64,000 nucleotides of DNA from Kocuria tytonis (lineage in GTDB: Bacteria; Actinomycetota; Actinomycetes; Actinomycetales; Micrococcaceae). Below are positions 19,853 to 29,797 of this stretch, one piece after another. Where the stretch lies: assembly GCF_003226895.2 (NCBI RefSeq), contig NZ_PNJG02000004.1, forward strand, positions 62,001-126,000. Reading direction: 5' to 3'. The notes under the pieces were generated by a model. It did no database searches. It was given only the letters and a program-made list of their open reading frames with translations, and had not been told where the DNA came from. Within the stretch, counting starts at the first letter, position 1. Each line of letters opens with the position of its first letter. The position numbers and the translations under genes are program-made.

Positions 19853-21487
19853 TCAGCCGTCGGACCGCCCGATGGGTGCCCGCTCGAGCATCCCGCCGTT
19901 GACCCGGTCGCGGGCGGCGCGGGCCAGCTCCGCCTGGCGCCGCTGCAGCTCCCGGGCCTGTTCGACGTCCAGGTGGTCCACCGAGGTGGTCACCGATCCC
20001 GGGATGGTGTGCACCGCGAAGCCGCTCAGGCGCATCCGACGGTCCACCGGGCCCTGGGCCAGGGCCGTGGACTGCGTCTTGTGGTGCGGGATCACACTGG
20101 TGTGCCGGGTGAGCCTGCCGCCGCGCAGCACCAGGGAGGAGTCGTCCATGGCGTACCCGGTGCGCCGCCACGTGATGGGATCCAGCCAGCGGGCGCGGCG
20201 GGGACTCGTGGTGAACGCTCCCGTGCCGCCGATGCCGTTCAGTCCCTCCGACACCAGCTCCACGGGGATCTCTTCGAGCGGCAGCAGCAGCTCCAGGACC
20301 TCCCGGACGTTCTCGGCCGTTCCCACCGGCAGCACCAGGGAGCCGAGGCTCTCGGCGTCCGCCGCTCCGCCCTTGCCCGCGGTGACCACCACCACGCGGT
20401 GGCCGTCGAAGAAGCGCCACAGCAGGGGTTTGGTGACCTCCAGGGCCTGGACCCGCCCCGTAGGAAGCGTGGAGGACCGTTCGTTGAACAGCCCCGCGCG
20501 GGTGCGCACCCCCGAGGGGACCTCGCTCAGGGTGAATCCCCAGCTCTTCTCGAGCCGCGAGTACAGGCCCGAGATCACGGCCAGCAGGAAGGGGAGGACG
20601 GAGGGGAGCACCACGATCAGCGCGCCGGGGAACCACGCGGTCGAGACCAGCGAGACGACGGCCAGCACCGCCACGACCACCGCGGGCGGCGAGCACACCA
20701 GGCTCAGGACCACCCGTCCCGTGGGCACCGTGGACACCCGCCGCAGCTCGTCCTGCTCACCGAGCAGACCGTGCTTCTGCGCCACCCGCACGTCCACGCC
20801 GTCGCGCGGACCGCGGCGGCCGGGGCCCTTGCCGGCCGCGTCCGGCCGGTCGGTGAGGTCCCCGACCGTGGCGGCCGCCGGATCCCCGTCGCCCGTGCCC
20901 TGCAACTGCGCCTGCGCGGGGTCCTCCTGCGCGGCCGCCCGGTGCGCGGCCGCGAGCAGCTGCTCACGGAGCTGGCGGGCGTGGTCCCGCCGCAGGTAGG
21001 AGAGCTCCATGGCGCTGATGCCGCCGTCGGCCACGTCGAACTTGAGGGAGGCGAGCCCCAGGATGCGCGGCAGGAACCGGCGTTCGATGTCGATGCCCTG
21101 CACACGGTCCAGGCGCGCCTGACGCTGGGTGCGGAAGAGCCAGCCGCTGCGGAAGCGCACGTGCTCGTCCGTGATCTGGTACCTGGTGAACCACCAGGAG
21201 AGCAGCCCGAGCCCGATCAGCAGGCCCAGGACCCCGCACAGGACGGCCAGCGCGAGACCCGCGCCGACCAGCTGGACCGCCCCGCCCACGTCCACGTTGA
21301 TCGGTTCGTGCTTGACCAGGGCGGAGATCACGTCGTCCAGGAACGTGTTGCCGATCCCCCACACGAGCGCCACCAGCAGCAGCCAGCTGCGCACGAAGGG
21401 GGTGAACGGGTGGACCCGGTGCCACACGCCCTCGGCGTCGCGCGAGGGCCCGTGCTCCGCGGGGGACTGCGTGCCGCGGCCCGTCAC
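19853..21487 (-). CDS. PH-domain (bPH2/YdbT-like) membrane protein
   Basis: A 544-residue membrane protein with repeated bacterial PH (DUF304-like) units, each preceded by paired hydrophobic segments. The first unit is at about 75-150 (YQITDEHVRFRSGWLFR, then LDRVQGIDIERRFL). A low-complexity linker at about 165-220 is rich in Ala, Gln, Pro and Asp. The second and third units follow after further membrane pairs. The layout matches B. subtilis YdbT, which works beside a smaller PH protein (YdbS). The GTG start overlaps the stop of that smaller protein by four bases (GTGA). Function is not established for this pair. Confidence 0.8.
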   Translation of the reverse strand: MTGRGTQSPAEHGPSRDAEGVWHRVHPFTPFVRSWLLLVALVWGIGNTFLDDVISALVKHEPINVDVGGAVQLVGAGLALAVLCGVLGLLIGLGLLSWWFTRYQITDEHVRFRSGWLFRTQRQARLDRVQGIDIERRFLPRILGLASLKFDVADGGISAMELSYLRRDHARQLREQLLAAAHRAAAQEDPAQAQLQGTGDGDPAAATVGDLTDRPDAAGKGPGRRGPRDGVDVRVAQKHGLLGEQDELRRVSTVPTGRVVLSLVCSPPAVVVAVLAVVSLVSTAWFPGALIVVLPSVLPFLLAVISGLYSRLEKSWGFTLSEVPSGVRTRAGLFNERSSTLPTGRVQALEVTKPLLWRFFDGHRVVVVTAGKGGAADAESLGSLVLPVGTAENVREVLELLLPLEEIPVELVSEGLNGIGGTGAFTTSPRRARWLDPITWRRTGYAMDDSSLVLRGGRLTRHTSVIPHHKTQSTALAQGPVDRRMRLSGFAVHTIPGSVTTSVDHLDVEQARELQRRQAELARAARDRVNGGMLERAPIGRSDG

Positions 21488-21999
21488 AGCCCCACCATGT
21501 GCTCTTCTCCGCGCTCCGTGAGCTGCTCGCGCAACCGGTCGGCTTCCTCCCGGGGCAGCCCGGGCAGGACGGCGTCCGTGCTCGCGGAGGCGGTGTGGAG
21601 GGTGACCGAGGCCAGCCTGAAGGCGTTGAGCACCGGCCCGGTCTTGATGTCCACGTACTGCATCCGGCCGTAGGGCACCACCGTGACGGTGCGGAAGAAC
21701 AGGCCCTTGCGCAGCCACAGCTCCGTGGGCGCCTCGGCGTAGCCGATGGCGCGCACCCGGCGCGGGACCAGCAGGAGGTTGACCGCGCCCCAGACCAGGG
21801 CGACCGCGGGCGGCAGCCACAGCCACCACGGGGTCGGGCCACCCCACACCCCGAACAGTCCGAGCAGCAGCGGGACGGCCAGGACCGCGGTCCACACCAC
21901 GGTGGAGATGGCCGTTCCGATCAGGCGCACCGTGACGTAGGCGGGTGAGACCTGGCGCCAGGCCAGGCCCGGCGGGCCGAGTTCAGTGGTCGCGGGCAT
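21484..21999 (-). CDS. Small PH-domain (YdbS-like) membrane protein
   Basis: A 171-residue protein. Two membrane segments (about 28-50 and 55-78) precede one bacterial PH domain with the typical LRKGLFFRTVTVVPYGRMQYVDI core. It is the short partner of the larger PH protein downstream and is coupled to it by a GTGA overlap. The ATG at 21999 has a GGGAGG site. It overlaps the DUF3180 gene by 17 bases. Confidence 0.83.
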   Translation of the reverse strand: MPATTELGPPGLAWRQVSPAYVTVRLIGTAISTVVWTAVLAVPLLLGLFGVWGGPTPWWLWLPPAVALVWGAVNLLLVPRRVRAIGYAEAPTELWLRKGLFFRTVTVVPYGRMQYVDIKTGPVLNAFRLASVTLHTASASTDAVLPGLPREEADRLREQLTERGEEHMVGL

Positions 22000-22537
22000 A
22001 TCCTCCCTCTCCGGTGGGGTACGGGTCCGGCCTCCCACCGTAGGGGGTTTCCTCCTCCGCGTCCGGGTCATCGGGCGGGAGTCGGCAGGATTTCTCCACG
22101 ACCCACCCGAGCACCGCCAGGGCGATCCCCGCGACCACCTGCGCAATGCACTGCCACAGCGGCTCCTGCGTGGAGCGCATGCCGAGCAGCGCCAGCTGGT
22201 CCACACCGATCCCCGCGTGCCACCCCGCGCACAGGGCCCCGTAGTAGGCGGTGGCCTGCGCGGCCGCCGCGGTTCCCACGGCCCACACGGGGTCGTACGG
22301 TGCGCGGCGCGCCGGATCACGACGCCGCCCCGCCGCCTTCCCGGGGTTCCGGTAGGCCCGCAGCCGAAGCCACAGGTACCCCACCGCGAGGGCCGCCGCG
22401 AGCTCCGCGAGCAGACTCGCCCACGGCAGGATCAGCAGGCTCCGGTGGGCGCCGCCCACCACGTGGTTGATGCTCCACCCCACGGCTGCCGCCACGGCCG
22501 CGGCCGCCACGAGGGACAGCAGGTTCAGGTATCGCAC
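21983..22537 (-). CDS. DUF3180 family membrane protein
   Basis: A 184-residue protein with four hydrophobic segments (about 5-25, 35-55, 80-105 and 120-145) and an acidic tail. Length, four-helix layout and position directly after folK match DUF3180, an uncharacterised actinobacterial family that is regularly folK-linked. The start is GTG at 22537, inside the last codons of folK (13-base overlap), and it overlaps the next gene by 17 bases. A role in folate metabolism is only suggested by the neighbourhood. Confidence 0.8.
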   Translation of the reverse strand: MRYLNLLSLVAAAAVAAAVGWSINHVVGGAHRSLLILPWASLLAELAAALAVGYLWLRLRAYRNPGKAAGRRRDPARRAPYDPVWAVGTAAAAQATAYYGALCAGWHAGIGVDQLALLGMRSTQEPLWQCIAQVVAGIALAVLGWVVEKSCRLPPDDPDAEEETPYGGRPDPYPTGEGGYARDH

Positions 22538-23061
22538 GGGGGCTCCTCCGGTCGCAGGGCGTGGTCCGTCACGGTCAGGCCCGCCCGGTCCGCAGCGGTG
22601 CGCGCCAGTTCCCGCACGGGTGTCCCCTCCAGTGCGGCGTGGGGGTCCATGAGGGCCCACGGCACCAGCACGAAAGCCCGTTGCGCGGCGCGGGGGTGCG
22701 GGAGCAGCAGCCGCGGATCCGCACTGCGCACGCCCTCGAAGCACACCACGTCCAGGTCCAGTGTGCGGGGACCCCAGCGCACCTCGCGCGTGCGGCCGTG
22801 CTCGTTCTCGATCCGCTGGCACGCCTCCAGCACCTGCAGCGGCGTGAGCTCGGTGGCCAGTTCCACCACGGCGTTGAGGTAGTCCGGGGAGTCCCGCGGG
22901 CCGCCCACGGAGCGGGTCTCCACCACGGGCGAGCAGGCCGCGACGGTGATCCCGGGGGTCGCCGCCAGCCCGGCCACGGCCGCGCGCAGCACCGCCGGCC
23001 GGTCCCCCAGGTTCGCACCCAGGGCCACGACGCAGCGAACGGGAGCGCCCGGGCCCGGCAT
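22525..23061 (-). CDS. folK: 6-hydroxymethyl-7,8-dihydropterin pyrophosphokinase
   Basis: A 178-residue HPPK that transfers pyrophosphate from ATP to the pterin, just before dihydropteroate formation. The family signature is visible as the N-terminal ALGANLGD, then RWGPRTLDLDVV (about 94-105) with the paired Asp residues that bind magnesium, and LPHPRAAQRAFVLVP. Length is typical. The ATG shares one base with the folB stop (TGATG). Confidence 0.96.
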   Translation of the reverse strand: MPGPGAPVRCVVALGANLGDRPAVLRAAVAGLAATPGITVAACSPVVETRSVGGPRDSPDYLNAVVELATELTPLQVLEACQRIENEHGRTREVRWGPRTLDLDVVCFEGVRSADPRLLLPHPRAAQRAFVLVPWALMDPHAALEGTPVRELARTAADRAGLTVTDHALRPEEPPCDT

Positions 23062-23474
23062 CAGCTGCCGTCCTCCGTGTGACCGGCCCGGGTGCGGAAG
23101 ATGCTGACGGCCACGTCCGAGAAGGTCACGTCGATCGGTGCCTTGGGTTTGTGCACCGTGACGTCCAGCGCGGTGATGGCCGGGAAACGGTCCAGCAGCT
23201 GGCCCGCGATCTCCTCGGCGAGGGACTCGATGAGCTGGAACCGGGTGCCGATGATGATCTCCCGCACCAGCTCGGCGACCTCCCCGTAGTGCACGGTGCG
23301 GGTGAGGTCGTCGGTGGCACCGGCGGGATGCAGGTCCACGTAGAGCACGAGGTCCACGAAGAACGGCTGGCCGCTGCGGCGTTCCTTCTCGAGCACGCCG
23401 TGGTAGCCCACGGCACCGAGCCCGGTGAGCGTGATGCGATCCCTGCGGCTGGGATCGGGGGTGCGCTTGTTCAT
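23061..23474 (-). CDS. folB: Dihydroneopterin aldolase
   Basis: A 137-residue enzyme that converts dihydroneopterin to hydroxymethyl-dihydropterin. Typical motifs are LTGLGAVGYHGVLEKER, the HYGEVAELV region, and the catalytic Glu/Lys segments ESLAEEIA and VHKPKAPI. It lies six bases after folP and is coupled to folK, giving the order folE-folP-folB-folK. Length is ordinary. Confidence 0.95.
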   Translation of the reverse strand: MNKRTPDPSRRDRITLTGLGAVGYHGVLEKERRSGQPFFVDLVLYVDLHPAGATDDLTRTVHYGEVAELVREIIIGTRFQLIESLAEEIAGQLLDRFPAITALDVTVHKPKAPIDVTFSDVAVSIFRTRAGHTEDGS

Positions 23475-23480
23475 GGTGTT

Positions 23481-24425
23481 TCAGCTCCCAACGGTTCGGG
23501 GGCGCAGGACGGGCGGTTCGACGCCCAGCCACGCGTGGGCGGTGGCCACCGCGTCCACCGTGGCTGCGACGTCGTGCACGCGCACGGCCCACGCTCCCCC
23601 GAACGCGGACAGTGCGCTGATGGCGGCGGTGGCGGTGTCCCGTTCCGTGACCGGGCGGGGTGCCCCGTCCGTGGCGAGCAGGGCACCCAGGAAGCGCTTG
23701 CGGGAGGCCGCTACGAGTACCCGGTGCCCCAGCTCCTGGAAGCGGGGCAGGGCTCGCAGCAGCTCCCAGTCCTGGCCGCCGGCCTTGGCGAAACCGAGAC
23801 CGGGATCGATGATGAGCCGCTCCGGCCGGACCCCCGCGGAGCGGAGCCGCTCCCGGACCTCGCGCAGCTCCCGCAGCACGTCCCCCACGGTGTCCTCGTA
23901 GTCGGTCAGGGAGGTCATGGTCTCGGGGGTGCCGCGCGAGTGCATGAGGACGTAGGGCACCCCGCTGCTCCCGGCGAACTCGACCATCTCCGGGCTCACG
24001 TTGGTGCCCGAGACGTCATTGACGAGCTGCGCGCCCGCGGCCACCGCCCGCTCGGCCGTGCTCGCGTGGAAGGTGTCCACGCTGACCACGACGCCCCGGG
24101 CGGTGAGCTCACGGATCACGGACAGCACCCGGCGCTGCTCCTGCGCCGGGTCCACCCGCTGCGAGTGCGGCCGGGTGGACTCCCCGCCCACGTCCACGAT
24201 GTCCGCGCCCTGCTCCGCGAGCCGGATGCCGTGCGCCACCGCGGCGCGCTCGGTGGCGTGGCGGCCGCCGTCGCTGAAGGAGTCGGGGGTGACGTTGAGG
24301 ATGCCCATCACCAGGGTGCGGTCGGTGGGCAGCGCCTCGAAGGTGCCCCAGCCGAGGGCGTGACCCGCCGGGCGCACCGCGCCGGCGGTGGCGTCCTGGT
24401 CGGGGGCCTCGCGCGGGGCGCTCAT
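23481..24425 (-). CDS. folP: Dihydropteroate synthase
   Basis: A 314-residue TIM-barrel enzyme that condenses the pterin pyrophosphate with p-aminobenzoate; it is the sulfonamide target. Signatures: [15 protein letters not shown] (pterin loop 1), DVGGESTRP, and the C-terminal KRFLG and DVAATVDA segments. The N-terminus has about 25 extra polar residues. The ATG overlaps the folE TGA by four bases (ATGA). Confidence 0.96.
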   Translation of the reverse strand: MSAPREAPDQDATAGAVRPAGHALGWGTFEALPTDRTLVMGILNVTPDSFSDGGRHATERAAVAHGIRLAEQGADIVDVGGESTRPHSQRVDPAQEQRRVLSVIRELTARGVVVSVDTFHASTAERAVAAGAQLVNDVSGTNVSPEMVEFAGSSGVPYVLMHSRGTPETMTSLTDYEDTVGDVLRELREVRERLRSAGVRPERLIIDPGLGFAKAGGQDWELLRALPRFQELGHRVLVAASRKRFLGALLATDGAPRPVTERDTATAAISALSAFGGAWAVRVHDVAATVDAVATAHAWLGVEPPVLRPRTVGS

Positions 24426-25078
24426 CGGGTGTGCCCGGACGCGATCAGGTTCATGGCCTCGGCGCGCGTGGCGGGATTGCGCAGCTGCCCCCGAACCGCG
24501 GAGGTCACGGTCCTGGCCCCGGGTTTGCGCACCCCGCGCATGGACATGCACAGGTGCTCGCACTCGACCACCACGATCGCACCGGCGGGATGTAGGTGCT
24601 CCACCAGCGCCTCCACCACCTGCGTGGTGAGCCGCTCCTGGACCTGGGGCCGCCTGGCGTAGAGGTCCACCAGGCGCGCGAGCTTGGAGAGCCCGGTGAC
24701 CTTGCCCTCCGGGCCCGGGATGTACCCCACGTGCGCCACCCCGTGGAACGGCACCAGGTGGTGCTCGCACGTGGAGTAGAACGGGACGTCACGCACCAGC
24801 ACCATCTCGGAGTGCCCGATGTCGAAGGACGTGGCCAGCAGCTCCGTGGGGTCCTGGTGCAGCCCCGCGAAGACCTCTGCGTAGGACCTGGCGACCCGGG
24901 CCGGGGTGTCCCGCAGCCCGTTGCGGTCGGGGTCCTCGCCCACCGCCAGGAGGATCTCACGCACCGCGGCGGCAATGCGCGGCTGGTCCACGGCGGGGGC
25001 GCTCTCAGCGCTCTCGAGGTACTCGGCGTAGGACCCGGAGACCGGCTCCGGGAGCTGTTCGTGGTGCGACGGTGCCAT
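24422..25078 (-). CDS. folE: GTP cyclohydrolase I
   Basis: A 218-residue enzyme that opens the guanine ring of GTP to start folate synthesis. The zinc ligands are visible in STCEHHLVP (Cys and His) and [10 protein letters not shown] (second Cys). Other motifs are the DTPARVAR segment and [21 protein letters not shown]. Length is typical with a short polar N-terminal extension. It directly abuts ftsH: the folE ATG is at 25078 and the ftsH stop begins at 25079. Confidence 0.97.
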   Translation of the reverse strand: MAPSHHEQLPEPVSGSYAEYLESAESAPAVDQPRIAAAVREILLAVGEDPDRNGLRDTPARVARSYAEVFAGLHQDPTELLATSFDIGHSEMVLVRDVPFYSTCEHHLVPFHGVAHVGYIPGPEGKVTGLSKLARLVDLYARRPQVQERLTTQVVEALVEHLHPAGAIVVVECEHLCMSMRGVRKPGARTVTSAVRGQLRNPATRAEAMNLIASGHTR

Positions 25079-27208
25079 TCAGCGGTTCTCCCGCCGGACA
25101 CCACCCGGTTCCTGACCGGAGCCGTCGCCGGAGGTGCTGCCGGAACCGGACTGTCCCTCGCCGCCGGGCTGCGGGTCCTGGTGCTCGGGCACCTCCAGGG
25201 GGTGCTCCGGCTTGGCCGCGACCGCCTGGTCCTGCGGGGCCATGGTGCCGGGGTCCTGCAGGTTCTTCCGGCGTGCCTCCTCGCGCTCGGCGGAGGTCAC
25301 CACCGGCGGGATGTCGGAGACCTCGCGCTCCTCACCGGACTGCCACACGGGGCGCAGGTCCCGCTTGGTCACGTCGCGGAAGATCTCCCGGATCTGCGCT
25401 TCGTTGAGGGTCTCCTTCTCCAGCAGCTCCAGGGCCAGCCGGTCCAGCACGGGTCGGTTCTCGAGCAGGATCTGGTGGGCCTCGGTGTGGGCCTGCTCGA
25501 GGAGCACACGCACCTCGTCGTCCACGACGGCCAGGGTGCGGTCCGAGTACTCCTTGGACCCCGAACCCATCTCGCGACCCACGAACGGGTCCGAGTTGTC
25601 CCCGCCGATCTTCACGGAGCCGATCCGCGAGCTCATGCCGTACTGGGTGACCATCTTGCGGGCCGTGTCCGTGGCCTTCTGGATGTCGTTGGAGGCTCCC
25701 GTGGAGGGATCGTGGAACACGATCTCCTCCGCCGCGCGACCGCCCATGGCGTAGGCCATCTGGTCCAGCAGCTCGTTGCGGGTGGTGGAGTACTTGTCGT
25801 CCGAGGGCATGACCATGGTGTAGCCCAGGGCCCGGCCGCGCGGCAGGATGGTGATCTTGGTGACCGGATCCGTGTTGCGCAGCGCCGCGGCCACCAGGGC
25901 GTGACCGCCCTCGTGGTACGCGGTGACCTTGCGCTCGAGCTCCTTCATCACGCGGGAGCGCTTCTGCGGGCCGGCGATCACGCGGTCGATGGCCTCGTCC
26001 ACGGCGCGGTCGTCGATCAGCTGGGCGTGGGACCGGGCGGTCAGCAGGGCGGCCTCGTTCATCACGTTGGCCAGTTCCGCGCCGGTGAATCCGGGGGTGC
26101 GCTTGGCCACGGAGGCCAGGTCCACGTTGGTGGCGAGCGGCTTGTTCTTGGCGTGCACCCGCAGGATCTGTTCGCGGCCCTTCATGTCCGGGGCGTCCAC
26201 GCCGATCTGACGGTCGAAGCGCCCGGGGCGCAGCAGTGCGGGGTCCAGGACGTCCGGCCGGTTGGTGGCGGCGATCAGGATCACGTTGGTGTTGGCGTCG
26301 AAGCCGTCCATCTCCACGAGCAGCTGGTTCAGGGTCTGCTCGCGCTCGTCGTTGCCGCCGCCCATGCCGGCACCGCGCTGGCGGCCCACGGCGTCGATCT
26401 CGTCCACGAAGATGATGGCCGGGGAGTTCTCCTTGGCCTGCTGGAAGAGGTCACGGACACGGGAGGCGCCCACACCCACGAACATCTCCACGAAGTCCGA
26501 GCCGGAGATGGAGTAGAACGGCACACCGGCCTCGCCGGCGACGGCCTTGGCCAGCAGGGTCTTGCCGGTGCCGGGAGGGCCGTAGAGCAGCACGCCCTTG
26601 GGGACCTTGGCGCCCACGGCGGTGAAGCGGTCGTGCTCCACGAGGAACTGCTTGATCTCGTCGAGCTCCTGGACGGCCTCGTCCGCACCGGCCACGTCCG
26701 TGAAGGTGACCTCGGAGTTCTCCTTGTTGAACATCTTGGCCTTGGACCGGCCGAACTTCATGGCCTGCCCGCCCGTCTGCATGCGGGAGAAGATGAACCA
26801 GAAGAGCCCCATGATGATCAGGAACGGCAGCAGGAAGCGCACCAGGGACAGGAACCAGTTGTTCTCCACCGGCTGGTCCGTGAAGCCCTCCAGGTGGGCG
26901 TCGTTGACGCTGCGCACCACGTCCTCGGCGCGGGGCTCCACGTAGTAGAACTCCACGTCCTTGCCCAGGTTCTGGTCGTCCTGGTTCAGGTCGTCCTTGA
27001 GGGAGAGCTCCACCTTCTGCTCGCCGTCGTAGATCTTGGCTTCCTTGACCTTGCCGTCGTGCAGCAGGTTCAGGCCCACGTTGGTGTCCACCCGGGACGT
27101 GGTGGGGCTGAAGAAGCTGGCGCCCACGGGCACCAGGACCAGGATGGCCAGAAGGATCCAGAAGAATGGACCCTTGAAGAAACTCGTGGGTTTTTTTGCC
27201 GTGGCCAA
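25079..27208 (-). CDS. ftsH: ATP-dependent zinc metalloprotease FtsH
   Basis: A membrane-bound AAA+ protease of about 709 residues. It has two membrane segments (about 12-33 and 119-141) enclosing an extracytoplasmic domain, then Walker A GPPGTGKT (210-217), the SRH region, and the zinc motif HEGGH (432-436). A polar Gly/Ser/Gln-rich tail of about 75 residues ends the protein, as in other actinobacteria. I chose the TTG at 27208 because a strong GGGAGG lies nine bases upstream. An in-frame GTG at 27253 has no such site. Codons 5-7 lie on a run of seven A. Confidence 0.95.
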   Translation of the reverse strand: MATAKKPTSFFKGPFFWILLAILVLVPVGASFFSPTTSRVDTNVGLNLLHDGKVKEAKIYDGEQKVELSLKDDLNQDDQNLGKDVEFYYVEPRAEDVVRSVNDAHLEGFTDQPVENNWFLSLVRFLLPFLIIMGLFWFIFSRMQTGGQAMKFGRSKAKMFNKENSEVTFTDVAGADEAVQELDEIKQFLVEHDRFTAVGAKVPKGVLLYGPPGTGKTLLAKAVAGEAGVPFYSISGSDFVEMFVGVGASRVRDLFQQAKENSPAIIFVDEIDAVGRQRGAGMGGGNDEREQTLNQLLVEMDGFDANTNVILIAATNRPDVLDPALLRPGRFDRQIGVDAPDMKGREQILRVHAKNKPLATNVDLASVAKRTPGFTGAELANVMNEAALLTARSHAQLIDDRAVDEAIDRVIAGPQKRSRVMKELERKVTAYHEGGHALVAAALRNTDPVTKITILPRGRALGYTMVMPSDDKYSTTRNELLDQMAYAMGGRAAEEIVFHDPSTGASNDIQKATDTARKMVTQYGMSSRIGSVKIGGDNSDPFVGREMGSGSKEYSDRTLAVVDDEVRVLLEQAHTEAHQILLENRPVLDRLALELLEKETLNEAQIREIFRDVTKRDLRPVWQSGEEREVSDIPPVVTSAEREEARRKNLQDPGTMAPQDQAVAAKPEHPLEVPEHQDPQPGGEGQSGSGSTSGDGSGQEPGGVRRENR

Positions 27209-27441
27209 GCCGTTGATCCTCCCGTGGACGTGACACGCTCCATGCCGACTCACCGCCCTGCGGAACGTCCTCCGGGACCCGGGGGTTCAGACACGGCAGC
27301 CGTGGCGCGTATGGCACAATCTATCGCTTCGAGTGACGCCGCAGCGTCCCGTGCGCCGCCCGTTCTTTCACAGCGCACACGGATGGGTCACGGTACACGC
27401 CGCGTCCCGGTGTCCACTGGGTGCGACCCCGGGACCCCGCG

Positions 27442-27993
27442 TCAGGCGTAGACGTGCGGGGCGAGTGTGGCGATGCACTCCAGGTTGCGGTACTGCTCGG
27501 CGAAGTCCAGCCCGTAGCCCACCACGAACTCGTTGGGGATGTCCCACCCCACGTAGCGGACGTCGATGCTCGTCTTCATGGCGTCCGGCTTGCGCAGCAG
27601 CGTGCAGATCTCCACCGAGTTGGGGCCGCGGGACTCCAGGTTGGTGCGCAGCCAGGACAGCGTGAGACCGGAGTCGATCACGTCCTCCACGATCAGCACG
27701 TCCTTGCCGTGCAGGTCCGTATCCAGGTCCTTTAGGATGCGCACCACGCCGGAGGACTTGGTCCCGGAGCCGTAGGAGGAGACCGCCATCCAGTCCATGG
27801 GGTACTGCCCCTCGAGCTCCCGCATGAGGTCCGCCATGACCATCACCGCGCCCTTGAGCACACCCACCAGCAGGACCTCTCGCCCGCGGTAGTCGTGGTC
27901 GATCTGCTGGGCGAGCTCACGGACCTTCTGGGCGATCTGTTCCTTGGTGAACAGCACACCGCTCAGATCGGCGTCGACGTGTTCGGGCTTCAC
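27442..27993 (-). CDS. hpt: Hypoxanthine phosphoribosyltransferase
   Basis: A 183-residue purine-salvage enzyme. The PRPP-binding loop [14 protein letters not shown] (about 100-113) is intact, and the [16 protein letters not shown] segment binds pyrophosphate. The start is GTG at 27993, with GGGAG seven bases upstream, and it overlaps the tilS TGA by four bases. The 233 bases between its end and ftsH hold no gene; an AT-richer patch at 27311-27325 may be the ftsH promoter. Confidence 0.95.
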   Translation of the reverse strand: MKPEHVDADLSGVLFTKEQIAQKVRELAQQIDHDYRGREVLLVGVLKGAVMVMADLMRELEGQYPMDWMAVSSYGSGTKSSGVVRILKDLDTDLHGKDVLIVEDVIDSGLTLSWLRTNLESRGPNSVEICTLLRKPDAMKTSIDVRYVGWDIPNEFVVGYGLDFAEQYRNLECIATLAPHVYA

Positions 27994-29282
27994 TGGGCAC
28001 TCCCGGGGTTGTACTGGTCGCTCGTTCTGCGCTGCGGCGGGGGCGTGGGCCCACCGCGCAGCTCCAGGCACCCTCGCGCGTGAACCGCGTCGGAGCGATG
28101 CCGCCAGGCTGCCACCTTACCCGCCATCTGCACGGGACCCGCGGCGCCGTAGCCCAGGGCGAAGTCCTCCAGGGCCCCCAGCCGTTCGAACGTGGGTGTC
28201 TCGCCGCCGGCGCGCAGGCACGCCCTGGCGAGCACACGACGTCGCAGGGCCGCGGGGGTGGCCTGCAGGGCCGCGCAGTCCAGGACCACGGACGACGCCG
28301 CCGTCCCCGCTCCGGGCCCCGGTCCACCGCTCGCGGCGGTGGCGTCCCAGCGGTCGGGACCGGGGTGCCCCGCGGGGCCGCCGGGCGTGCCGGTGCCGCA
28401 CGGCGCGCGGGAGGGGCCGGGAGCCTGCGCGGCGCCCGTGCGCGCAGGAGTGACGAGGGCGGCGTCGAACGCCGCTGCCGCCTGCTCGTCCAGGAGGTCC
28501 GCATCCGCACCGAGCACCGACGCCGTGCGCGCCAGTGCCCGCCCGACCCCCGGTCCCAGCTGCGCCTCCAGGTACGGCAGCACCTCGTGCCGGATGCGCG
28601 AACGGGTGAGGGCGGTGTCCGCGTTGCTGGGGTCCCGCCACGGTGCCAGCCCCTCCGCGGCGCAGACCGTCTCGGTCTCCGCCCGCGTGACGTTCAGGAA
28701 GGGCCGCAGGTACAGCACGCCGTCCTTGACGCACCGCTGCGGCATCCCGGACAGGGAACGGGTTCCGGACCCCCGGGTCAGACCCAGCAGCACCGTCTCG
28801 GCCTGGTCGTCACGGGTGTGTCCCAGCAGCACCGCCGCGGCCCCGGTGCGCCGCGCCACGGCGCGCAACGCCCCGTAGCGCGCGAGTCGCGCGGCCATCT
28901 CCGGTCCCGTGTGCTCCCGCGTCACGGTCACCCGCTCCACGGCAACCGGGTCCAGTCCCATCCCCCGCAGCGTCCGAGCCGCGGTCCGGGCCACGTCCGC
29001 CGAGCCCTCCTGCAGCTGGTGGTCCACGACCACCGCACCCACGCGCAGCGCACCGCGGCGCAGCAGGTGGGCCGCGGCCGCCGCCAGCGCGAGGGAGTCC
29101 GCGCCGCCGCTGCACGCGACGAGCACGAGCGGTGGCCCGGGATCCGCACCGTCCGCCGCGCGCACCGGCGGGTCCGGCTCACGGCGGTCCGTTCCGGTCA
29201 GCGGTGCCACGGTGCGCGACACGGCCCGCCGCGCACGGGCCACCACCGGGTTCAGGCGGCCGCTGCGACCCTGCTGCGCCAC
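27990..29282 (-). CDS. tilS: tRNA(Ile)-lysidine synthase
   Basis: A 430-residue PP-loop ATPase that modifies the wobble C of the AUA-reading isoleucine tRNA. The PP-loop is SGGADS (58-63); [20 protein letters not shown] is also characteristic, as is [13 protein letters not shown]. Residues 278-330 are a Pro/Gly/Ala-rich low-complexity insert between the N-terminal catalytic part and the C-terminal domain. The neighbouring order tilS-hpt-ftsH is conserved across bacteria. Confidence 0.94.
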   Translation of the reverse strand: MAQQGRSGRLNPVVARARRAVSRTVAPLTGTDRREPDPPVRAADGADPGPPLVLVACSGGADSLALAAAAAHLLRRGALRVGAVVVDHQLQEGSADVARTAARTLRGMGLDPVAVERVTVTREHTGPEMAARLARYGALRAVARRTGAAAVLLGHTRDDQAETVLLGLTRGSGTRSLSGMPQRCVKDGVLYLRPFLNVTRAETETVCAAEGLAPWRDPSNADTALTRSRIRHEVLPYLEAQLGPGVGRALARTASVLGADADLLDEQAAAAFDAALVTPARTGAAQAPGPSRAPCGTGTPGGPAGHPGPDRWDATAASGGPGPGAGTAASSVVLDCAALQATPAALRRRVLARACLRAGGETPTFERLGALEDFALGYGAAGPVQMAGKVAAWRHRSDAVHARGCLELRGGPTPPPQRRTSDQYNPGSAQ

Positions 29283-29283
29283 C

Positions 29284-29745
29284 TCAGCCCTGGGACGTCG
29301 CGGCGCGCTGCGCGGTCTCTTCGGCCATGGCCAGCACCTTGGAGAGCACCGGCGTGGAGTCCCCCAGCATCACGAGAGCGCGTTCAAGCTCCCCCACCGG
29401 GACCACGGAGGCCAGGGCGGACACGGCATCCGTGTCCTTGGTGATGCCCGTGCGGATCTGCGACGTGGAGAGCACCGGCTGCGATGCCTCCACCCGGGAC
29501 AAGACGGCCTCGGGGTCCGAGGCCCCCGCGCTGTCCTCGAGCATGACGAGGCGTTCGTAGACCGCCGGGTTGCCGATCTTGATGCGTCTGCCGCTGATGA
29601 GTTGGGAGAGCATCGGAGCGGAGAGACCCAGGACCTGGGCCAGTCTGCGCTGCGTGATGCCGTAGGCCCCCACCACGGCGCCAAAACGCTCTGACAGCGG
29701 CTGACCGTACAGCCGGATCTGCTGATTGATGTTTTCAGAGCTCAC
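29284..29745 (-). CDS. Helix-turn-helix DNA-binding protein, unknown regulon
   Basis: A 153-residue protein. An XRE-like helix-turn-helix is visible at about 26-52 ([26 protein letters not shown]). A helical region follows, with hydrophobic repeats that could dimerise. No sensor motif is recognised. The start is GTG at 29745, supported by a CAAGAT -10-like box six bases upstream. It ends one base before tilS, so it could drive the tilS-hpt transcript. It lies between tilS and the zinc metalloprotease gene, which are directly adjacent in mycobacteria. Confidence 0.72.
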   Translation of the reverse strand: MSSENINQQIRLYGQPLSERFGAVVGAYGITQRRLAQVLGLSAPMLSQLISGRRIKIGNPAVYERLVMLEDSAGASDPEAVLSRVEASQPVLSTSQIRTGITKDTDAVSALASVVPVGELERALVMLGDSTPVLSKVLAMAEETAQRAATSQG

Positions 29746-29797
29746 GGGCTCATCTTGGCACACGGACCATGGGGAAATCCCCGGGGTGCCCCGCGGC

